A DNA stretch of 48,663 bases. Origin: Comamonadaceae bacterium (GTDB lineage Bacteria > Pseudomonadota > Gammaproteobacteria > Burkholderiales > Burkholderiaceae_C). Below, in pieces: positions 36,548-46,518 of the stretch. Below the pieces are notes generated by a model. It was given only the letters and a program-made list of their open reading frames with translations, was not told the origin of the DNA and ran no database searches. How positions within the stretch are numbered: the first letter of the stretch is position 1; each line of letters opens with the position of its first letter. A program made the position numbers and the translations under genes. The DNA lies in assembly GCA_947378785.1 (NCBI GenBank), contig CANCLK010000018.1, positions 1-48,663 of the forward strand. The letters are read 5' to 3'.

Positions 36548-37729
36548 ATGCAAATGGTAAACATTCAAGGGAAACAAGGGTCTAAAAAGCGCATCGTGGT
36601 CGGCTTGAGCGGCGGAGTCGACTCGGCCGTGACGGCACACCTCTTGAAACAGCAGGGCCACGAGGTCATCGGCATCTTCATGAAGAACTGGGAAGATGAC
36701 GACGACAGCGAGTTTTGCTCGTCGAACATCGACTTCGTTGATGCGGCCGCCGTGGCCGACGTGATCGGTATCGAAATCGAACACGTCAACTTTGCTGCGG
36801 ATTACAAGGACCGCGTGTTCGCCGAATTTTTGCGCGAATACCAGGCCGGTCGCACGCCGAATCCGGACATTCTGTGCAACGCTGAAATCAAATTCAAAGC
36901 CTTTTTGGACCATGCCATGCGGCTGGGGGCTGACAAAATCGCTACCGGCCATTACGCGCGGGTGCGCCTGAATCAAGCCACCGGCCTGCATGAATTGCTC
37001 AAGGGGCTGGATCCAAGTAAAGACCAGAGTTATTTTTTGCACCGGCTGAACCAGGCGCAATTGTCGAAGACGTTGTTCCCGGTGGGCGAGCTGCACAAAA
37101 CCGAGGTGCGCCGCATTGCCGATGAGATGGGCTTGCCCAACGCCAAGAAAAAAGATTCCACCGGCATCTGCTTCATCGGCGAGCGACCTTTCCGAGAATT
37201 TCTGAACCGATACATCGCTAAAGCGCCGGGCCCGATCAAGAACGACAAAGGCCGGGTGCTGGGCGAGCATGTGGGTTTGAGTTTTTACACGCTGGGTCAG
37301 CGGCAAGGTTTGGGCATTGGCGGCGTCAAGGCCAAAGGCGCTGACCTCAAAGCCGCGCTAGCCCGCGGCCAACGTGGCGTGGGTGAGCATGAACCCTGGT
37401 TTGTGGCGCGTAAAGACATGGCGACCAACACGCTTTGGGTGGTGCAGGGGCACGACCATCCGTGGCTGCAATCGACCGTGCTCAAGGCGCAAGACTGCAG
37501 CTGGGTGGCCGGCAGCGCGCCAGCCTTGGGTGCGTTGGCGGCCAAGACCCGCTATCGGCAAGCAGACGCAGCTTGCGAATTACGCACAGCATCCAGCAGC
37601 CATTGCGAATTGCATTTTGAGCAGCCGCAGTGGGCCGTGACGCCGGGACAGTCTGCCGTGCTGTATGACGGTGAGGTGTGCTTGGGCGGCGGGGTGATTG
37701 AGTCCAGCAACGTGCCTGTCGCGGCTTGA
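36548..37729 (+). CDS. mnmA: tRNA-specific 2-thiouridylase MnmA
   Basis: The 393-residue protein has the PP-loop SGGVDSAV (residues 21-28), the cysteine sites Cys110 ([11 protein letters not shown]) and Cys208 ([12 protein letters not shown]), and the tRNA-binding [16 protein letters not shown] segment ([12 protein letters not shown]). It ends in an MnmA C-terminal beta-barrel ([18 protein letters not shown]). It adds sulfur to U34 of tRNAs for Glu, Gln and Lys. ATG 36548 is used; a second in-frame ATG lies at 36554. No neighbour is functionally linked. Confidence 0.97.
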   Translation: MQMVNIQGKQGSKKRIVVGLSGGVDSAVTAHLLKQQGHEVIGIFMKNWEDDDDSEFCSSNIDFVDAAAVADVIGIEIEHVNFAADYKDRVFAEFLREYQAGRTPNPDILCNAEIKFKAFLDHAMRLGADKIATGHYARVRLNQATGLHELLKGLDPSKDQSYFLHRLNQAQLSKTLFPVGELHKTEVRRIADEMGLPNAKKKDSTGICFIGERPFREFLNRYIAKAPGPIKNDKGRVLGEHVGLSFYTLGQRQGLGIGGVKAKGADLKAALARGQRGVGEHEPWFVARKDMATNTLWVVQGHDHPWLQSTVLKAQDCSWVAGSAPALGALAAKTRYRQADAACELRTASSSHCELHFEQPQWAVTPGQSAVLYDGEVCLGGGVIESSNVPVAA

Positions 37730-37787
37730 GACGCCTGGCCGCTTTCGGGTATTCTGGGCCGTAAAACTTATTTTCTGGAGCCATGGC

Positions 37788-38627
37788 ATGCATTTTTGTC
37801 GCCGCTTATTTGCACTCACGCTGACTGTCGCCGTTCTTTCTGGTTGCGCCGGGATGGGTCAGAAGGACACTGGTTTCAAACCAGTGCTGCGCCAGTCCGG
37901 CAAGGATGTGATGTGGCTGCCCACCTCGCAGGACATGGTCAACAAGATGCTGGCTGCAGCGCAAGTCACCTCCAAAGATATCGTCTATGACTTGGGTGCG
38001 GGCGATGGGGTGATCCCGATCACGGCTGCACAGCAGTTCAAGGCGCGCGCTGTGGGGATCGAGTACGACGCCAAGCTCGCTGATTTTGCCCAGAAGAATG
38101 CGCAACAGGCGGGCGTGGCTGACATGGTCAAGATCATTCGCGGCGACATTTTTGTTGAGGACTTCAGCGAAGCCACGGTGGTGACCATGTATTTGTTGCC
38201 CGAGCTGAACTTGCAACTTCGCCCCACACTGCTGAAGATGAGGCCGGGTACGCGCATCGTCGCGAATGCATTTGACATGCAGGAATGGACCCCCGACCAG
38301 ACTCTGAGCGCTGGTTCGGAGCAGGGATTTATGTGGATCATTCCGGCGCAGGTGGAGGGCGAATGGGACTTCCTGCCGCATGAGGGTCGTGTACCCGCCA
38401 GACTGAGCCTGCAGCAGAGTTTTCAGCAGGTCGGCGGCACCCTCACGATGGCCGGCGTCAGTCAACCCTTGTTGGGTGCGCAATTGCGTGGTGACCAACT
38501 GAGTTTTCACTTCCTTGGGAGCGACAAGATCGCGCAGAGCGTCACGGCGACCGTGACGGCGGGTGCGCTGTCCGGTCAACACACGTCCTACGGTCGTGCC
38601 CATCCTTTTCAGGCCCAGCGTCGGTGA
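37788..38627 (+). CDS. Lipoprotein with a class I methyltransferase-like domain
   Basis: The 279-residue protein starts at ATG 37788 behind CTGGAG and carries a short lipoprotein signal (MHFCRRLFALTLTVAVLSGC; Cys20). After a linker, residues about 45-200 form a Rossmann methyltransferase-like region with motif I VYDLGAGDGVIPI (66-78), acidic loop GIEYDAKL and IIRGDIFVED. The C-terminal part (about 200-279) is a beta-rich domain (GGTLTMAGVSQPLLGAQLRG) that I do not recognise. A methyltransferase fold in an exported lipoprotein is odd because the usual cofactor is cytoplasmic. It overlaps the following permease gene by GTGA. Confidence 0.8.
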   Translation: MHFCRRLFALTLTVAVLSGCAGMGQKDTGFKPVLRQSGKDVMWLPTSQDMVNKMLAAAQVTSKDIVYDLGAGDGVIPITAAQQFKARAVGIEYDAKLADFAQKNAQQAGVADMVKIIRGDIFVEDFSEATVVTMYLLPELNLQLRPTLLKMRPGTRIVANAFDMQEWTPDQTLSAGSEQGFMWIIPAQVEGEWDFLPHEGRVPARLSLQQSFQQVGGTLTMAGVSQPLLGAQLRGDQLSFHFLGSDKIAQSVTATVTAGALSGQHTSYGRAHPFQAQRR

Positions 38628-39982
38628 ACTCGCTTGACAACGCGGGACAGCCGCAGCGCTTGCTCGACCCGTTGGGGGCGATCGCTCTGATTGTTGGCAT
38701 CGTCATTGGTGCTGGCATTTTCAAAACGCCGGCATTGGTGGCGTCGCTGACCAACGATGTTGGCTGGACGCTGATGGTCTGGGTGGCAGGCGCGCTGATT
38801 TCCGTGATCGGGGCCCTCTGTTACGCCGAGCTGTGCAGTGCTTATCCGCATGCCGGTGGCGACTATCATTTTTTGCATCGCGCCTTCGGCCGGCATGTTG
38901 CCTTTCTCTATGGCTGGGCCCGCGCCACCGTCATCAATCCGGGTGCCATTGCTTTGCTGGCTTTTGTCTTTGGGGACTATGCCAGCCTGGTGGTGCCGCT
39001 GGGGCCGTACTCCAGCGCGATCTGGGCTTTGGGCATTGTGCTGCTGCTGACCTTGGTCAATGTGATCGGCATTCGCGCATCGTCCAAAATTCAGTCTTGG
39101 CTGGTGGTGTTGGAGGTGATAGGTTTGCTGGCCGTGGTGGTCGCCGGGTTTTGGGTGGAGACGCCAGCCGCTGATGCGCATCTTTTATTCAGCAGCATGC
39201 CCACCGCTTCGCAATTCGGGCTGGCTTTGGTTTTTGTGTTGCTGACGTTTGGCGGCTGGAATGAGGCGGCCTACATCTCCGCTGAGTTGCGCGGCGGGGC
39301 GCGCAGTATCGTGCGCGTTATCGTCATCAGCATGCTGGTGTTGACGGCTATTTACCTGCTGGTGAATGTCGCTTTACTGCAGGGTTTGGGCCTGCGCGGT
39401 TTGAGCGAAAGTACCACCGCGGCGTCAGATGTATTGGGCCTTGCGTGGGGTCCTTGGGCCCAAAAGGCGTTGGGTCTTTTTGTTGCCATTTCCGCGTTGA
39501 CTAGCATCAACGCCACCATGGTGGTGGGCGCACGGGCCAACTACGCGGTTGGTTTAGATTGGCTTAGCCTGCGTCAACTGGGTCAATGGCAAGGCCTTTC
39601 AGGGAGCCCAACGCGGGCTCATGTGATGCAGGCTTGCATCAGCGTTGGTTTGATTGCGCTGGGGATGCGTGAGGCCGATGGCTTCGCGGCGATGGTTGAA
39701 TTCACCGCGCCGATGTTCTGGAGTTTTTTGCTGTTGGTGGGGCTGGCCTTGTTGTGGCTGCGCCGCACAGACCCGCTGGGTCCACGGCCTTTTCGGGTTC
39801 CGCTGTACCCCTTCACGCCCCTGGTGTTCTGCGCTGCTTGCGGTTTTTTGGCGTACTCCAGCGTGATGTACGCGGTCAGTCAAAACGCCATTCATGTGTC
39901 GTTTTGGCTGCTGGGGAGTGGCATTGTGGCGCTGCTGGTGCTCCGCTGGCGAGACTCAGCCTTACGCCGGCAGGTTCAGTAA
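38624..39982 (+). CDS. APC-family amino-acid permease
   Basis: The 452-residue protein starts with GTG 38624, inside the preceding stop codon (GTGA), so translation is coupled. It has about 12 membrane helices. The first (IALIVGIVIGAGIFKTPALV) has the family GAGIF helix break, and an EAAYISAELRGG loop follows helix 6. The layout matches the APC superfamily, with closest flavour to LAT/YjeH-type transporters. Substrate unknown; the upstream lipoprotein may be functionally linked. It ends 7 bp into the convergent outer-membrane gene. Confidence 0.9.
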   Translation: MNSLDNAGQPQRLLDPLGAIALIVGIVIGAGIFKTPALVASLTNDVGWTLMVWVAGALISVIGALCYAELCSAYPHAGGDYHFLHRAFGRHVAFLYGWARATVINPGAIALLAFVFGDYASLVVPLGPYSSAIWALGIVLLLTLVNVIGIRASSKIQSWLVVLEVIGLLAVVVAGFWVETPAADAHLLFSSMPTASQFGLALVFVLLTFGGWNEAAYISAELRGGARSIVRVIVISMLVLTAIYLLVNVALLQGLGLRGLSESTTAASDVLGLAWGPWAQKALGLFVAISALTSINATMVVGARANYAVGLDWLSLRQLGQWQGLSGSPTRAHVMQACISVGLIALGMREADGFAAMVEFTAPMFWSFLLLVGLALLWLRRTDPLGPRPFRVPLYPFTPLVFCAACGFLAYSSVMYAVSQNAIHVSFWLLGSGIVALLVLRWRDSALRRQVQ

Positions 39983-41379
39983 ATCGTCTCGAGGTAGCTG
40001 TAGATGTAGTTCGAGCCGCCGGTCACGTTGCCCAGCAGACGCGACGATTTGAAGATGCCTGAGCGGTGTGATACGCCCACGCCGATGTAGGTGTCCTTCA
40101 AGGGCCGTGAGCCGACCAGGTCGCCCAAGCTCACATCCAGCGTCGGGTCAAGGTGGTGCAGCAGCCGTGAAGTCTGCTCGCCGTTGGCCGCTTGGCTGCT
40201 GACCTCCACGTAGGGCACGCGCTGTGCCATCGACACGCCCATGCCCATGCCGAGCCGTGTTTTGACGCGGTCTTGCCAAGGGAAGCCGGCGTAATAAGCC
40301 TTCATGTACAAATCAAGTTGCAGGCCATTGGACTGCAGGCCGTTGTCGTTGTGCTGGGCCAGCCCAACGTAGCCGACGATATCAATCGGCAAGCCCTGGA
40401 AGTTCTGGATGAAAGGACGCCCGATTTGCACCGCGCTGATACTGGTCGGGTTGACCTTGGCGGTGGACATGCATTGCGCCGTGATAATTTTGAGCATGTG
40501 GCAACCGTCTTCGGTGGCCTTGCCGTAAAGCAGCTTGAAATAAGTCGGAGAGCTGGCGCCTACCCACTCGCGTTCATGGCGACCAAAGTCGTAGACCGCA
40601 CCCACGTAAACGCTGGGCAGGACGCGATGCTGCACGATCGGGCTGTTGGCCACGCCGCTGCTGAGGACCGTGGCAGAGACGCCAGACAACAGGCTCCAAT
40701 GTCGTGAAAGCTCATAAGTCGTGTGCAGACCGACCCGTGCCTCAAGCCCGGCGCCGGGATCGTAGGCGGCTCGTGCGGCAGTGGCTTCGCTGGCCTTGAC
40801 GCCGTAGTAATAGTTGTTCAACTTGGCGGTGCGCCAAGCCACGCTCAGGCTGGGTCGCCAAGTCCAAGCGCCAGAACGCCAGTCTTTGGAGTAGCCCAAG
40901 CGGGCCTCGGTCCCTTGGTGAGTGCTGTTCACGTCATGCACCACCTCGGCTTTGAGCTGGCCCCAAGGCTGGCGGATGCTGTAAGACACGCCAAAATCGA
41001 CGCTCGAGTCGCGGATCGCCATGCCCGCCAAACTGGCGGGTGCTTTGGTGGTGGGGAAACCTTCAAGACGTCGCTCAACCAGCAGGTCGATACGTTGCGT
41101 GGGCTCGTCCAGCAGTTTCACGCCGACGCGGTTGACGTCCAGAAACAGTTGTTTGCCGTCATAGATATACAGCGGCATCAAATCAAAACGGCTGCCACCC
41201 CCGGTATAGGGTGAACGCTCGACACGCGGGGCAAAACCTAGGCCGGCACTGTTCGGTTCCGGCAAGCTGACGGACAGTCCTGAGGAATAGATTTGGGCTT
41301 GGATGGCCGGCGTAGCGGCTAAGCCGGAGGCCAGCATGGCGGTGCAGATGAAGCTGCGAAGGCGTGAGCGTTGAATCAT
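39976..41379 (-). CDS. MipA/OmpV-family outer-membrane protein
   Basis: The 467-residue protein has a signal peptide with cleavage after IQA (residues 1-28). It then has many alternating beta strands ending in an aromatic C-terminus (YIYSYLETIY), which is typical of outer-membrane barrels. The N-terminal half (GLGFAPRVERSPYTGGGSRF, then DLMPLYIYDGKQLFLD) matches the MipA/OmpV family. MipA in E. coli bridges MltA and PBP1B. The C-terminal half after about residue 280 lengthens it beyond the usual 250-residue MipA, so this is a larger relative or fusion. It lies apart from mltA at 8-9 kb. Confidence 0.75.
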   Translation of the reverse strand: MIQRSRLRSFICTAMLASGLAATPAIQAQIYSSGLSVSLPEPNSAGLGFAPRVERSPYTGGGSRFDLMPLYIYDGKQLFLDVNRVGVKLLDEPTQRIDLLVERRLEGFPTTKAPASLAGMAIRDSSVDFGVSYSIRQPWGQLKAEVVHDVNSTHQGTEARLGYSKDWRSGAWTWRPSLSVAWRTAKLNNYYYGVKASEATAARAAYDPGAGLEARVGLHTTYELSRHWSLLSGVSATVLSSGVANSPIVQHRVLPSVYVGAVYDFGRHEREWVGASSPTYFKLLYGKATEDGCHMLKIITAQCMSTAKVNPTSISAVQIGRPFIQNFQGLPIDIVGYVGLAQHNDNGLQSNGLQLDLYMKAYYAGFPWQDRVKTRLGMGMGVSMAQRVPYVEVSSQAANGEQTSRLLHHLDPTLDVSLGDLVGSRPLKDTYIGVGVSHRSGIFKSSRLLGNVTGGSNYIYSYLETIY

Positions 41380-41403
41380 GTGATCTGATTTTTAAGGTGA
41401 CTG

Positions 41404-41431
41404 CAAAGAAAAGCCCGCTTTTACGCGGGCT
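41404..41431 (-). terminator. Rho-independent terminator of the MFS/ssb operon
   Basis: A 7-bp GC-rich stem (AGCCCGC 41412-41418 with GCGGGCT 41425-41431) closes a 6-nt loop. On the minus strand it is followed by a T-rich run (complement of AAAGAAAA, 41404-41411). It is placed 27 bp past the ssb stop and before the downstream outer-membrane gene. Confidence 0.85.
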
Positions 41432-41457
41432 ATTCGGGACCGCTGTCGGTTCAAAGA

Positions 41458-41964
41458 TTAAAACGGAATGTCGTCATCCATGTCGTCAAAGCCGCTGGCG
41501 GTTTTTGACGGGGTTGATGCGGCTGGACGCTGTGCGGGTGCCGCTGGTGGGCGGGCTGCTGCCGGTGGGCGTGAGTAGCTTTGGCGTTCGCCACCGCCTT
41601 CGTCGTCACCGCCGGGGCCACCCATGCCTTCACGGCCGCCCAACAGTTGCATTTCGTTGGCGATGATCTCGGTGGTGTATTTTTCGACGCCGTCTTTGTC
41701 TGTCCACTTGCGGGTCTTCAGTCGACCTTCGACATACACCGGCCGACCTTTTTTCAGGTATTCACCGGCGATTTCTGCCAGACGGTCGTAAAACACGACG
41801 CGATGCCATTCGGTTTCTTCCACCTTTTCGCCGGAAGATTTGTCTTTCCAGTTGCGCGTGGTGGCGATGCTGACGTTGCAGATGGCCGCGCCATTCGGGG
41901 TGTAACGCACCTCAGGGTCACGCCCCAAGTTGCCGATGATGATGACTTTGTTGATCGATGCCAT
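41458..41964 (-). CDS. ssb: Single-stranded DNA-binding protein
   Basis: The 168-residue protein has the OB-fold start [20 protein letters not shown], the block [20 protein letters not shown], and the conserved acidic tail DDMDDDIPF that recruits repair enzymes. A Gly/Pro/Arg-rich linker (about 115-155) separates them. It is 25 bp downstream of an MFS gene on the same strand and probably shares its transcript. It coats single-stranded DNA during replication and repair. Confidence 0.98.
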   Translation of the reverse strand: MASINKVIIIGNLGRDPEVRYTPNGAAICNVSIATTRNWKDKSSGEKVEETEWHRVVFYDRLAEIAGEYLKKGRPVYVEGRLKTRKWTDKDGVEKYTTEIIANEMQLLGGREGMGGPGGDDEGGGERQSYSRPPAAARPPAAPAQRPAASTPSKTASGFDDMDDDIPF

Positions 41965-41989
41965 GGCGTGTTCTCCTAATTTTCACAGT

Positions 41990-43246
41990 TTAACTGGCTG
42001 AGCTTGCTGTTGCTGGCGTTGCGCTGGCTGTGGGCTGGTTGTGGCGGGTGGGTGCGCGCATCGGCCAGGCCAGCAGCAGCCACAGCAGCATCAGGGCGCT
42101 GCAGGCCAAGAAAAGAGCGCTGGGACCGGCCGTTTTGGCCAGCCAGCCCCCCGCCGTACCGCCAGCAAAAAAGCCCAGCGATTGAAGCGTGTTGTAAACC
42201 CCGAGTGCCGCGCCGCGTGCATGTGCCGGGGCGGCTCGGGACGCCAGGCTGGGCTGGCAAGACTCCAGCACATTGAAGCCGCAGAAAAAGAGGAACAAAA
42301 GCCAAGCCATCGCGGCCAGACTTGGTGCGCTCTGGCTGGCTTGGTGGGCCGACCACATAAAACCCAGCTGCACCAGCAAGATCAGGCCAATGGCGGTCAA
42401 AAAGACGGCCCGTAGATAGCCGCGCCGTTCCAGCGGAAAGAGCGTGCCGCCCAGCACCACAAATGACGCCAGCACCGCTGGCAAATAAACCTGCCAGTGA
42501 GCGGTTTTGTCCAAGCCGGCCTGGACCAGCAGCGCTGGAATGGCGACCCACATGGCCAACTGCACGGCGTGCAACACAAACACGCCGAGGTTCAGGCGCA
42601 GTAGCGCGGGTTCTTGCAGCACCAGCTTCAAACTACCGCGCGGGCGGTGCACCGGCTTGGCCGGCTCTGGCGGAACGACCCAGGCCACAACCGCCATACC
42701 GGCCAACGCCAACAGGCCCGTCAGGGCGAACAAGCCAGCCAGTCCGACCTGCGCTGCAAGCAGGGGTGAGACGACCAAAGACAGCGCAAACATCAGACCG
42801 ATGCTGATGCCGACCAGCGCCATCGCCTTGGTGCGCACTTCATCACGGGTTTGGTCTGCCAATAGCGCTGTGACGGCGGCTGAAATGGCACCTGCACCCT
42901 GAATCGAGCGGCCGATGATGAGCCAGGTCAAATCGGTCGCTGCCATGGCGACAAAACTGCCCAGGGCAAAGACCAGCAGTCCGAAAATGATCACGCGCTT
43001 ACGACCTAGCCAGTCCGAGGCCAAGCCAAAAGGAATTTGCAGCAGACCTTGCGTCAAGCCGTAAATGCCCATGGCCAAGCCCACACGGGCGGGGTCATCG
43101 CCACCTGGCAAGCGCGCTGCCTCAAGCGCAAATACCGGAAGCACCAAAAACAGCCCCAGCATGCGCAGCGCAAAAATCGACGCCAGAGAGGCGCTGGTTC
43201 GGCGCTCCTGGGCTGTCATGAGGTTGTCTGGAGGTGTGGTTCGCAT
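41990..43246 (-). CDS. Major facilitator superfamily transporter (drug-efflux type)
   Basis: The 418-residue protein has about 12 membrane helices. It shows the MFS motif between helices 2 and 3 ([16 protein letters not shown]) and DHA1-type features ([25 protein letters not shown]). It is likely an exporter of small lipophilic compounds. It is first in an operon with ssb and divergent from uvrA. ATG 43246 is the first good start. Substrate unknown. Confidence 0.9.
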   Translation of the reverse strand: MRTTPPDNLMTAQERRTSASLASIFALRMLGLFLVLPVFALEAARLPGGDDPARVGLAMGIYGLTQGLLQIPFGLASDWLGRKRVIIFGLLVFALGSFVAMAATDLTWLIIGRSIQGAGAISAAVTALLADQTRDEVRTKAMALVGISIGLMFALSLVVSPLLAAQVGLAGLFALTGLLALAGMAVVAWVVPPEPAKPVHRPRGSLKLVLQEPALLRLNLGVFVLHAVQLAMWVAIPALLVQAGLDKTAHWQVYLPAVLASFVVLGGTLFPLERRGYLRAVFLTAIGLILLVQLGFMWSAHQASQSAPSLAAMAWLLFLFFCGFNVLESCQPSLASRAAPAHARGAALGVYNTLQSLGFFAGGTAGGWLAKTAGPSALFLACSALMLLWLLLAWPMRAPTRHNQPTASATPATASSAS

Positions 43247-43409
43247 GGGTGGGGCGCTTCAGCTGTGGCGGTCAAAGCCAAAAACGAAGGGCTTATTGTC
43301 ATCCATCAGCCAGGCCCTGCGGCGCGACCCGTCCTCGACTTGGCCTCGGCGCCCAAGAGCGCAAAGACACCTGTCCGTCTATGATGTACGGTTTTGCCGG
43401 TCTCCCCAA

Positions 43410-46400
43410 TTGAACTCTCCGTCTGACAGCAAATATCTGGCCGCGCAATTGAGCTCTCAATTGGCCGCGCAACGGATCAGTATCCGCGGCGCTCGCACGC
43501 ACAATCTCAAAAACATCGACCTCGACATCCCGCGCAATCAGCTGGTGGTGATCACGGGTTTGAGCGGTTCTGGAAAGTCCTCGCTGGCGTTTGACACGCT
43601 GTATGCCGAAGGCCAGCGGCGCTACGTGGAAAGTTTGTCGACCTACGCGCGGCAGTTTCTGCAGCTCATGGACAAGCCCGATGTCGACATGATCGAGGGC
43701 TTGAGCCCGGCGATTTCGATTGAGCAAAAAGCCACCTCGCACAACCCTCGTTCGACGGTCGGCACTGTCACCGAGATTCATGATTATTTGCGTCTGTTGT
43801 TTGCGCGTGCTGGTACGCCGTATTGCCCTGAGCATGATTTGCCGCTGCAAGCGCAGAGTGTGGGTGAGATGGTCGATGCCGTGCTGGCCTTGCCAGAAGG
43901 TACGCGGCTGATGATCTTGGCGCCGGTGGCGCGTGAACGCAAGGGCGAGTTTGTGGATGTCTTTGCTGAGATGCAGGCGCAAGGTTATGTGCGCTTTCGG
44001 GTTGACGGAAAGATCTACGAATTTGACGAACTGCCGAGTCTCAAAAAGACGGAAAAGCACAACATCGACGTCGTGATTGACCGCGTCAAGGTGCGCCGGC
44101 CGACAGCGCCGGCCACCGATCTGGCCGAAGGCGAACTTGACGCCGGCAGGCAGGAACAGGACAACCTGAAACAACGCATCGCCGAAAGTTTTGAAGCCGC
44201 TTTGCGGCTCGCCGATGGCAAGGCCATGGCACTGGAAATGGACGCGCTCGGCGAGCATCTGTTCAGCGCCAAATTTTCTTGCCCGGTGTGCAGCTACTCG
44301 CTCAGCGAGATGGAGCCGCGGCTGTTTTCCTTCAATTCGCCAGTGGGTGCTTGCCCGAGTTGTGACGGCCTCGGTCACACGGAGACCTTCGACCCGACGC
44401 GTGTGGTGGCCTTTCCGACGCTGAGTCTGGCCAGCGGTGCCGTGAAGGGTTGGGACCGCCGCAACGGCTATTACTTCGCCATGCTGGAGAGCTTGGCGAA
44501 GCATTACGGCTTTGACATCGACACCGCGTTTGAGGAACTGCCCGACCACGTGCAGCAAGTCGTGCTGCATGGCTCCGGTGAAGAAGACATCAAGTTCAGC
44601 TACATCATGGACTCGGGTGCTTCAGCCGGCCGCAAGGTCAGCAAGAAGCATCCGTTTGAAGGTGTCATCACCAACTTTGAACGTCGCTACCGCGAGACCG
44701 ATTCGTCGGCCGTGCGCGAAGAGCTGGCGCGTTACCGTGCCGTGCAACCGTGCCCTTCATGCCAAGGCACGCGGCTGCGCCAAGAAGCGCGCCACGTCTA
44801 CATCGTCGGTGCACCGACAGCTGAGGGCGAAGCGCCGAGCCGTCAGGCGATTTACGACGTCAGCCGCATCACCTTGCGTGAGAGTTTTGACTATTTCAAT
44901 ACGCTGAAGATGCAAGGTGCCAAAGCTGAAATTGCCGACAAGGTGGTACGCGAAATCGGTCTGCGGCTGAAGTTCTTGAATGACGTTGGCCTGAACTACC
45001 TGAGCCTAGACCGCAGCGCTGAAACGCTGTCGGGCGGCGAGTCGCAGCGCATCCGCTTGGCGTCGCAAATCGGCTCGGGCCTGACCGGCGTGATGTACGT
45101 GCTGGACGAGCCTAGCATCGGGCTGCATCAGCGCGACAACGACCGCTTGATCGGCACGCTGAAACATCTGCGCGACATTGGCAACAGCGTGTTGGTGGTC
45201 GAGCATGACGAGGACATGATGCGCGCCGCCGATCATGTGATTGACATGGGTCCGGGCGCCGGCATTCATGGTGGCCGTGTGATGGCGCAAGGCACGTTTT
45301 TCGATGTGCAGGCGAATCCGAATTCGCTCACCGGCCAGTACCTGGCGGGGACGCTGAAAATCGCGGTGCCCACCCGTCGCACGCCGTGGTTGCCGACCGT
45401 GGCCAGAGGACCGTTGGTGATCAAGAATCCGCGCTTTGCACCCAGTGCTGCGGGCGTTAAACGCGCAGCGCGTGAAGCAACGCACCAGCTGACACAAGGC
45501 GATTTGCAATGCCTGAGAGTCATCAATGCGAGTGGCCACAATCTCAAAAATGTCAGCGTTGAATTCCCGGTCGGCCTGCTGACCTGCGTGACCGGTGTGT
45601 CGGGTTCCGGCAAGTCGACGCTGGTGAATGACACGCTGTATGCCGCCGTGGCGCGCACCCTGTACCGCGCGCATGAAGAGCCCGCGCCGCACGAGGCAAT
45701 AGAAGGCATTGAGCACTTCGACAAGGTCATCAACGTGGACCAGTCACCGATTGGCCGCACGCCGCGCAGCAACCCCGCCACGTACACCGGACTCTTCACA
45801 CCGATCCGCGAACTGATGGCCGAGATGAACAGCGCGCGTGAACGCGGCTACGGTCCGGGGCGCTTCAGCTTCAACGTCGCCGGTGGCCGCTGCGAAGCGT
45901 GTCAGGGCGACGGCATGGTCAAAGTCGAGATGCATTTTTTGCCCGATGTCTACGTGCCTTGCGATGTTTGCAAAGGCATGCGCTACAACCGCGAAACCTT
46001 GGAGGTGCAATACAAGGGCAAGAACATCGCGCAGATTCTCGAGCTCACGGTGGAAGCCGCGGCGGAGTTTTTCAAAGCCGTGCCGACGCTGGCACGCAAG
46101 CTGCAAACGTTGCTCGATGTGGGCTTGAGTTACATCAAACTCGGTCAGGCCGCGACCACGCTGTCAGGCGGTGAAGCGCAGCGCGTGAAGCTCGCACTCG
46201 AACTCAGTAAACGCGATACGGGACGCACGCTCTACATCCTCGATGAACCAACGACAGGTCTGCATTTTTCCGACATTGATTTGCTGCTCAAGGTGCTGCA
46301 CCAGCTGCGCGACGCCGGCAACACCATCGTCGTGATCGAACACAACCTGGACGTCATCAAAACGGCCGACTGGTTGATCGACATCGGACCTGAAGGTGGC

Positions 46401-46499
46401 GCCGGGGGTGGCCAAGTTGTTGGTGTTGGCACGCCCGAAGATTTGGCGGCGAACCCGGACAGTCATACCGGACGTTACTTGGCACCGTTGCTGAAATAA
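43410..46499 (+). CDS. uvrA: UvrABC excision nuclease subunit A
   Basis: The protein has 1029 residues from a TTG at 43410. The open frame continues upstream into the divergent MFS gene and includes an in-frame ATG at 43245, but those residues are not UvrA-like. It has two ABC ATPase modules: Walker [10 protein letters not shown] (residues 50-58) and GVSGSGKST. The signatures are [19 protein letters not shown] and [18 protein letters not shown], with zinc-binding CPVC...CPSC and CEAC...CDVC. It binds damaged DNA in nucleotide excision repair. A TATGAT at 43380-43385 could be the -10 element and supports the late start. No LexA box was found. Confidence 0.96.
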   Translation: MNSPSDSKYLAAQLSSQLAAQRISIRGARTHNLKNIDLDIPRNQLVVITGLSGSGKSSLAFDTLYAEGQRRYVESLSTYARQFLQLMDKPDVDMIEGLSPAISIEQKATSHNPRSTVGTVTEIHDYLRLLFARAGTPYCPEHDLPLQAQSVGEMVDAVLALPEGTRLMILAPVARERKGEFVDVFAEMQAQGYVRFRVDGKIYEFDELPSLKKTEKHNIDVVIDRVKVRRPTAPATDLAEGELDAGRQEQDNLKQRIAESFEAALRLADGKAMALEMDALGEHLFSAKFSCPVCSYSLSEMEPRLFSFNSPVGACPSCDGLGHTETFDPTRVVAFPTLSLASGAVKGWDRRNGYYFAMLESLAKHYGFDIDTAFEELPDHVQQVVLHGSGEEDIKFSYIMDSGASAGRKVSKKHPFEGVITNFERRYRETDSSAVREELARYRAVQPCPSCQGTRLRQEARHVYIVGAPTAEGEAPSRQAIYDVSRITLRESFDYFNTLKMQGAKAEIADKVVREIGLRLKFLNDVGLNYLSLDRSAETLSGGESQRIRLASQIGSGLTGVMYVLDEPSIGLHQRDNDRLIGTLKHLRDIGNSVLVVEHDEDMMRAADHVIDMGPGAGIHGGRVMAQGTFFDVQANPNSLTGQYLAGTLKIAVPTRRTPWLPTVARGPLVIKNPRFAPSAAGVKRAAREATHQLTQGDLQCLRVINASGHNLKNVSVEFPVGLLTCVTGVSGSGKSTLVNDTLYAAVARTLYRAHEEPAPHEAIEGIEHFDKVINVDQSPIGRTPRSNPATYTGLFTPIRELMAEMNSARERGYGPGRFSFNVAGGRCEACQGDGMVKVEMHFLPDVYVPCDVCKGMRYNRETLEVQYKGKNIAQILELTVEAAAEFFKAVPTLARKLQTLLDVGLSYIKLGQAATTLSGGEAQRVKLALELSKRDTGRTLYILDEPTTGLHFSDIDLLLKVLHQLRDAGNTIVVIEHNLDVIKTADWLIDIGPEGGAGGGQVVGVGTPEDLAANPDSHTGRYLAPLLK

Positions 46500-46518
46500 A
46501 AATGGGAGACACTTCCGC

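Noticed and set aside
43065-43409. N-terminal extension of UvrA from 43065
   Set aside because: It would overlap the divergent MFS gene and the residues are not UvrA-like; the frame is simply open upstream.
43299-44570. 423-codon minus-strand frame opposite uvrA
   Set aside because: Antisense shadow of UvrA with Arg/His-rich, unstructured-looking sequence.
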